Assembly (NCBI GenBank): GCA_020048105.1
Contig: JAIFMW010000081.1
Span: forward strand, 1-39,306
DNA: 39,306 nucleotides
Source of the DNA: Deltaproteobacteria bacterium
Lineage (GTDB): Bacteria > Acidobacteriota > Holophagae > Holophagales > Holophagaceae
Direction of reading: 5' to 3'
Of the stretch, positions 34,766 to 39,306 are shown one piece after another (within the stretch, counting starts at the first letter, position 1; each line of letters begins with the position of its first letter). Below the pieces are notes generated by a model that searched no databases, was not told where the DNA came from, and was given only the letters and a program-made list of their open reading frames with translations. The translations under genes were made by a program, and so were the position numbers.

Positions 34766-37203
34766 TAGCGAATGCCCTTGTTGAAACGGGCCATCAGATC
34801 GTCGAGGCTGGAACCCTTGACCTCTGGTTTCGGTTCGGGTTTCCGCTCTACCGGACGGCTCGTTTCGGGCCGTTGTTGGGGTCTGGTAGAACGGGGAGGT
34901 CGGGAGCCCTCGGGACGATTGGCCGCTGGGGGACGGTTGGCTGCCGCAGGCCGTTCCGGCCGGGGAGCCCGTTCGGGTCGTGGTGCTTGCGGACGAGCCA
35001 CGGGCGCAGCCTGCAGCGCCTTCATGGAAAGACCGATGCGCTTGGAGGCCAAATCCACGGCGAGCACCTTCACGCGCACGGCCTGACCAACGCTCAGCGC
35101 CTGGGAAGGATTCTTCACAAAGGTGTGGCTGATTTCGGACAAATGAACCAAGCCATCCTGATGGACTCCGATATCGACGAAGGCACCAAAATCCGTGACG
35201 TTGGTAACGATGCCCTGAAGCTCCATACCAATTTCGAGATCGCTTGGCTTGTGCACACCTTCCTTGAAGTGCACTGCTTCGAATTTCTTGCGAGGATCGC
35301 GACCCGGCTTCTTGAGCTCCGCCAGAATATCGCCCACGGTTTCGATGCCGAAGCGATCGTCCACAAAGAGCTTGGGATCGAGGCCATCCAGCACGGCATC
35401 GTTGCCAATGAGTTCGGGAACGGTCTTGCCGGTGAGTTGGCAGATCCGCTGCACCACCGGATAGGCCTCGGGATGCACGGCACTTGCATCCAAGGGGTTT
35501 TCACCCTCACGGATGCGCAGGAAGCCCGCCGACTGAAGGAACGCCTTTTCCCCAAATCGAGGCACTTCCATCAACTGTTCCCGCTGCTTGAAGGCACCGT
35601 GTTCATAGCGGAACTGGAGAATGTTCTTTGCCAGACTCTCGCCAATGCCGGCCACGTAGCTAAGCAACCGATAGGAAGCGGTGTTGAGGTCTACGCCCAC
35701 ACGGTTCACGCAGGATTCCACAGCATCATCCAAGCCCTTTTTTAGAGCCGTCTGGTTGACATCGTGCTGATACTGCCCCACGCCAATGGATTTGGGTTCC
35801 ACCTTCACCAATTCCGCCAAGGGATCTTGAAAGCGCCGCGCGATGCTGATGGCGCCTCGCACGGTCAAGTCGTGGTCGGGGAATTCTTCTCGGGCAATAT
35901 CCGAGGCACTGTAGACCGAGGCACCGGCCTCGCTCACCGAAATGCAGGCAACACCCTGGCGATCGGTGTCATTGAGCCATTGCCGAATGAAGGCTTCGGC
36001 CTCGCGCCCGCCAGTGCCATTGCCGATGGCGATGGCTTCCAGGGGGAACTTCGTGGCAATCGCTTCCAGAATGGCGCGGCTGCCTTCGATATCCCGCTTG
36101 GGCTCCAAGGGGTAGATCGTCGCCGTTTCCATGAACTGGCCAAGGCGATTGATGACCGCCAGCTTGCAACCCGTGCGAATGCCAGGGTCCACGCCCAGGG
36201 TGGCCATCTGCCCAGCGGGCGGTGCCAGCAGCAGATGATCCATGTTGGTCTGAAAGACATGGATGGCTTCGATATCGGCCTTCTTCTTGGCATCCATGCG
36301 CACATCGGTTTCGAGACTGGGCGAGAGCAGCCGATCGAAGGCATCCTCGCAAACCTCGTGCAACGTTGGCCGGTAGCCGCTAGCCGGGTGCACCTGCACC
36401 TTGGAGACAAGCAGGGTCACCAGTTTTTCTCGATCCACCAAGAGCTTAACGGTGAGAATTTCTTCCTTTTCGCCGCGGCGCAGGGCCAACACGCGATGAC
36501 CGGGCATTTTCTTGATGGGTTCGCGGAAATCCCAGTAGGGCTTGAAACGCAGGGCTTCCTGAGAATCTTTCTTTTCGTCCCGAAGAGTGGAATGAAGGGT
36601 GCCGAATTCATGGAATTCCACGCGCAGCCAAGCGCGAATATCGGCACTCTCCGCCAGGCGCTCGGCGAGAATGTGACCGGCTCCAACCACACAAAGGCTG
36701 GGCGTTTGCAGGCCTTCCTGGTCTTCCTTGCAGAAAGGAGCGGCCAGCATCAAGGGATCGGCACCACTTTCATCGGTCAGCAGAGCGTCCAGCAAGGGCT
36801 CCAAGCCGCGTTCCTTGGCGTCGGTGGCCTTGGTTCGTTTCTTGAGTTTGTAGGGGAGGTAGAGGTCTTCCAGCTCGGTCTTGGTCCAGGCATTTTCGAT
36901 GCGCGCCTTCAGTTCGGGGGAAAGCTTGGCTTGCTTGTCGATGTTTTTGAGAACCGTTTCGCGACGTTCGAGTAGTTCTTTGTAGTAAGCCACGCGATCT
37001 TCGATGGCTCGGATGGCGACTTCGTCCAAGGACCCTGTGGCTTCCTTTCGGTACCGCGCGATAAAGGGGACGGTGTTCCCCTCGTTTAACAAGGCCACAA
37101 CGGCCGCCACCCGATGCCCGGGCAACGAGAGTTCCTGGCAGATACGATCGACAAAAAGCTCCACAACCATTCCTTTCGAACCACCCAGAAGGTGAAGGGC
37201 CAT
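34765..37203 (-). CDS. tex: Tex-family RNA-binding transcription accessory protein
   Basis: An 812-residue member of the Tex (Spt6-like) family. In order: the N-terminal helical region (VAALLNEGNTVPFIARYRKEATG-like stretch and ELEDLYLPYKLKKRTKAT), the YqgF/RNase-H-like domain (LGVDPGIRTGCKLAVI), a helix-hairpin-helix part (LNTASYRLLSYVAGIGESLA), and an S1 RNA-binding domain at about residues 660-735 (GMELQGIVTNVTDFGAFVDI, GLVHLSEIS). A low-complexity Arg/Pro-rich tail of about 60 residues follows and ends in a short helix (SLDDLMARFNKGIR). The ATG at 37203 is chosen because GAGG lies four bases upstream; an ATG at 37170 has AAGGA directly adjacent, too close. First gene of a four-gene minus-strand operon. 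Confidence 0.95.
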   Translation of the reverse strand: MALHLLGGSKGMVVELFVDRICQELSLPGHRVAAVVALLNEGNTVPFIARYRKEATGSLDEVAIRAIEDRVAYYKELLERRETVLKNIDKQAKLSPELKARIENAWTKTELEDLYLPYKLKKRTKATDAKERGLEPLLDALLTDESGADPLMLAAPFCKEDQEGLQTPSLCVVGAGHILAERLAESADIRAWLRVEFHEFGTLHSTLRDEKKDSQEALRFKPYWDFREPIKKMPGHRVLALRRGEKEEILTVKLLVDREKLVTLLVSKVQVHPASGYRPTLHEVCEDAFDRLLSPSLETDVRMDAKKKADIEAIHVFQTNMDHLLLAPPAGQMATLGVDPGIRTGCKLAVINRLGQFMETATIYPLEPKRDIEGSRAILEAIATKFPLEAIAIGNGTGGREAEAFIRQWLNDTDRQGVACISVSEAGASVYSASDIAREEFPDHDLTVRGAISIARRFQDPLAELVKVEPKSIGVGQYQHDVNQTALKKGLDDAVESCVNRVGVDLNTASYRLLSYVAGIGESLAKNILQFRYEHGAFKQREQLMEVPRFGEKAFLQSAGFLRIREGENPLDASAVHPEAYPVVQRICQLTGKTVPELIGNDAVLDGLDPKLFVDDRFGIETVGDILAELKKPGRDPRKKFEAVHFKEGVHKPSDLEIGMELQGIVTNVTDFGAFVDIGVHQDGLVHLSEISHTFVKNPSQALSVGQAVRVKVLAVDLASKRIGLSMKALQAAPVARPQAPRPERAPRPERPAAANRPPAANRPEGSRPPRSTRPQQRPETSRPVERKPEPKPEVKGSSLDDLMARFNKGIR

Positions 37204-37320
37204 CTTACCTCAGAGTGACTTCGAAACATCGCACAGCGCCCCTGTTTTGGCGCTTCCCACCCGAGGAAAGTCCGAAGAACCCTTTTCTGGATTACAATCG
37301 GCAAATTCAGGGAGTCCACG

Positions 37321-37980
37321 GTGAGCAATTGGGTCGGCACGCATGTCTTTAGCATTGGCATCATTGGTGGCGGGCGCGGAGGCCATGGCCTTCTTGCTTT
37401 TTTTGGGCGCAGCAAAGTCGCCCGAATCGCCTTCCTGGCTGACCCCGATCACGAAGCGATTGGCATCCTGGCCGCCCGGGAGGCTGGAATCCGCACCTAT
37501 ACAGACGCCGAGGAAGCCCTTCGCAGCGGATTACCCGATTTTATTTTCGATGCAACCGGCGACGAAGTATTGGACGCCAAGATTCGGCAAATTATCCGCA
37601 ATACCGATACCCGGCTAATCAGCCCGGTCACGAGTCGCATGATGGTGCGGGTGCTGGAGGAAAATAGCACGCGGGTTCGCGAAGATGTCTCCCAGGTGGT
37701 GGGCACCATCAAGCACGAACTCTCCGATAGCCTGGAAGGTAGCCGGAATCTTGTGAGCCGAATCAATTCCATCATGTCCAGCATGCAGATGCTGGCCCTC
37801 AATGCCAGCATCGAGGCCGCCAAGGCGGGCGTTCACGGCCGGGGCTTTGCGGTGGTGGCCGATCACATGGGCAAATCCGTGGAAGCCGTCCGTAAACTCA
37901 CCCAGGAAATCGATGGCGTGAACGCCAATATCATTCAGGTCTCCGAGCAGATCGATATGGTGCTGGAGAAGCTGAAGTAG
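37321..37980 (+). CDS. soluble fusion of a Rossmann nucleotide-binding domain with a minimal chemoreceptor signalling hairpin
   Basis: A 219-residue protein without membrane segments. Residues about 10-100 are a Rossmann fold: SIGIIGGGRGGHGLLAFF is a glycine-rich dinucleotide-binding loop and IAFLADPD ends the second strand with an acidic residue, typical for NAD. The rest reads EAGIRTYTDAEEAL and DFIFDATGDEVLD. A similar domain is known as an N-terminal input module of signalling proteins. Residues about 105-219 form two long helices around a chemoreceptor tip ([20 protein letters not shown] with following AVVAD, 157-181). The canonical EVRKLAERS after the tip is replaced by HMGKSVEAVRKL. 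GTG start at 37321 with GGAG seven bases upstream. It converges on the Xer-type gene. A cytoplasmic redox or NAD sensor coupled to CheA/CheW is an inference. Confidence 0.85.
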   Translation: MSNWVGTHVFSIGIIGGGRGGHGLLAFFGRSKVARIAFLADPDHEAIGILAAREAGIRTYTDAEEALRSGLPDFIFDATGDEVLDAKIRQIIRNTDTRLISPVTSRMMVRVLEENSTRVREDVSQVVGTIKHELSDSLEGSRNLVSRINSIMSSMQMLALNASIEAAKAGVHGRGFAVVADHMGKSVEAVRKLTQEIDGVNANIIQVSEQIDMVLEKLK

Positions 37981-37982
37981 CA

Positions 37983-38897
37983 CTAGCTCTTATGGGCTCT
38001 TGGATGGGCGGATTCATAGGTCTTCGCCAGTTGTTCCATATCCAGGTGCGTGTAGCGCTGAGTCGTGCTCAGGCTTGCGTGGCCGAGCAATTCCTGAATC
38101 GCACGCAAGTCCATGCCATGGTTCAGTAAATGCGTGGCAAAGCTATGCCTCAAGGCATGCGGACTGATATGGGCACGCAGAGCAACGGATTCGAGGGCGC
38201 TCCCTAAAAAGCTTCGGACACTCGTGGGTGTCAATCGCCCTCCCCGTTGATTCAGAAACAGGGCTGCGCTGGGGGGTAGCCCTTTTTCGGCAAGGAAGGC
38301 CTGCCGGAAGCTCAAATAGCTATCCAGAACCTCAGAGGCGGCCTCATGGAAGGGGACCAAGCGTTCTTTATTCCCTTTGCCCACGACTCGCAGGGTGCGT
38401 TCCTCTCGCAAAATGTCCTGGAGATCTAAGCCAGTGAGTTCGGACACTCGAAGCCCTGAAGCATAGAGAATTTCCAACAGGCAGTTCAGTCGCGCGCTAA
38501 GAAAATCAACGACCGGCCCCAAATCCAAAAGGGATTTGCTTTCACCTTCGGTCAGAAAGGCTGGCAATTTTTGCGGCTGCTTCGGATTTCTTAACCCCGT
38601 GGCCGGATCGCTGGGTATGCGCTGGGTCTCGAACAGCCAATGAAAGTAGGCTCTAGCCGTACTAAGAATTCGGGCCTGACTGGCAGGTTCCAAACCTCGT
38701 TCACCCAATTCAAGGGCGAAGCGTCTCAAGGTTCTGGGTTTTATTTCCCAGGAATCCCACCGGCTGGAAATCGCGTGATGCAGAAGTTTTTCCAGGTCGC
38801 CCTTCTGGGCCCGGGCGGTGTGGGGCGATACTCCCCGAGCTCGCTGCTCGAGGTGAAAAGCCTGGATGGATTCACTTAGGCTTTGCGCGGTTGGCAT
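37983..38897 (-). CDS. xerC: XerC/XerD-type tyrosine recombinase
   Basis: Site-specific recombinase of about 304 residues. The N-terminal SAM-like core-binding domain (LSESIQAFHLEQRARGVSPHTARA) precedes the catalytic domain. The catalytic set is complete: Arg in YASGLRVSEL, Lys in VVGKGNKERLVPF, His-x-x-Arg in SPHALRHSFATHLLNHG, His in LLGHASLSTTQRYTH and the Tyr in that same last motif. The size and motif wording fit the XerC/D chromosome-dimer-resolution family rather than phage integrases; C or D cannot be decided. The ATG at 38897 aligns with usual family N-termini; in-frame ATGs at 38915 and 38921 are also possible. Divergent from the acyl-CoA synthetase gene with 41 bases between. Confidence 0.88.
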   Translation of the reverse strand: MPTAQSLSESIQAFHLEQRARGVSPHTARAQKGDLEKLLHHAISSRWDSWEIKPRTLRRFALELGERGLEPASQARILSTARAYFHWLFETQRIPSDPATGLRNPKQPQKLPAFLTEGESKSLLDLGPVVDFLSARLNCLLEILYASGLRVSELTGLDLQDILREERTLRVVGKGNKERLVPFHEAASEVLDSYLSFRQAFLAEKGLPPSAALFLNQRGGRLTPTSVRSFLGSALESVALRAHISPHALRHSFATHLLNHGMDLRAIQELLGHASLSTTQRYTHLDMEQLAKTYESAHPRAHKS

Positions 38898-38938
38898 CCT
38901 GCTACCATGCCACATTCCCATTTGATGGAGCTATCCAC

Positions 38939-39306
38939 TTGGCCCAGACCATTGCTGAACTGTTTTACGAAGCCTTGCGCATTGATCTTGCGGAGGCCTT
39001 CGCATCAAAAGTGAATGGCGCTTTCCGCCCCATTTCCCATCAGGAACTCCACGAACGCGTGGATCGCCTAGCCCTGGCCCTCCATGCTCGTGGCCTGCGG
39101 GCGGGCGATCGCGTGGCCTTCCTGTCCGAAAATCGACCGGAATGGGCCATCGCCGATTTTGCCTGTGCCCTTTCTGGACTCATCTCCGTTCCTATTTACC
39201 AGGCCCTTAACGCCGAACAAACGGCCTGGATCGTGCGGCATAGCGGCGCACGATGGATCATTTGTTCGACACCCTATCAATTAAAAAAGCTCATTGCCCA
39301 AAAAGC
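38939..39306 (+). CDS. acyl-CoA synthetase (AMP-binding), N-terminal part, cut by the window end
   Basis: The first 122 codons of an ANL-superfamily adenylating enzyme, most like long-chain fatty acid-CoA ligases. Seen: ISHQELHERVDRLALALHARGLRAGDRVAFLSENRPEWAIADFACALSG-type sequence, read as separate blocks near residues 35-80, then LISVPIYQALNAEQTAWIVRHSG. The ATP/AMP signature motifs lie beyond the window. The start is a TTG at 38939 with GGAG eight bases upstream; no in-frame ATG fits the family N-terminus. Role: activation of fatty acids to acyl-CoA via acyl-AMP, for beta-oxidation or lipid synthesis. Confidence 0.85.
   Translation, partial: MAQTIAELFYEALRIDLAEAFASKVNGAFRPISHQELHERVDRLALALHARGLRAGDRVAFLSENRPEWAIADFACALSGLISVPIYQALNAEQTAWIVRHSGARWIICSTPYQLKKLIAQK

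Noticed and set aside
35764-36975. Long plus-strand frame of 403 codons opposite tex
   Set aside because: It lies wholly inside the well-supported tex gene, shows no recognisable domain and follows from codon bias of the opposite strand.
37983-38897. Tyrosine recombinase as an integrase of a genomic island
   Set aside because: Size, motif wording and housekeeping surroundings fit XerC/XerD; no phage or island genes and no flanking attachment repeats are seen.

Overview
The window is GC-rich bacterial chromosome with dense, short-spaced genes. It suggests a motile, chemotactic Gram-negative bacterium. Several genes have an Acidobacteriota flavour, possibly class Holophagae: an S55 (SpoIVB-type) secreted protein with a propeller partner, an M28 peptidase with a PDZ domain, and the general gene style. 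That placement is inference; there is no rRNA here to test it.

Layout, left to right. Positions 1-90 are AT-richer and end in a hairpin, directly followed by a headless C-terminal fragment of a GH2 beta-galactosidase (92-1858). A plus-strand run follows: M28 peptidase, aroB, a TPR protein and a small secreted protein (1938-7070). Then come nadC (-), a HutD/Ves protein (+), and a minus-strand pair encoding an S55-type protein and a secreted propeller protein (8634-12540). ymdB and a DciA-like gene are coupled on the plus strand and lead to tRNA-Pro(CGG) with a long perfect hairpin. Next to it lies a 100-base structured element whose ends copy tRNA T-arm sequence in opposite orientations.

The middle part holds a DMT exporter, a WYL-domain protein with long low-complexity tails, class II fructose-bisphosphate aldolase, a DUF3667 membrane protein, a Ppx/GppA phosphatase, an OPA-family transporter and ruvB. 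An FHA-GAF histidine kinase is translationally coupled to ispF. The three AmmeMemoRadiSam genes follow (amrS minus; amrB and amrA plus).

The right part is rich in chemotaxis genes. Two transmembrane methyl-accepting proteins (27142-28761 and 30349-31947) flank a CCA-adding enzyme gene, and each has a sigma-28-like promoter. A DUF4440-type gene is broken by one in-frame TAG. A minus-strand operon runs tex, lipoprotein, lepB, S1/P1 nuclease. A 219-residue soluble protein joins a Rossmann domain to a minimal chemoreceptor hairpin (37321-37980). A Xer-type recombinase and the start of an acyl-CoA synthetase (TTG start, cut by the window end) close the window.

The best candidates for something undescribed are the Rossmann-chemoreceptor fusion, the T-arm-ended element beside tRNA-Pro, and the WYL protein without a DNA-binding domain. 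There is no CRISPR array, rRNA or complete insertion sequence, and no gene-free stretch longer than about 200 bases.
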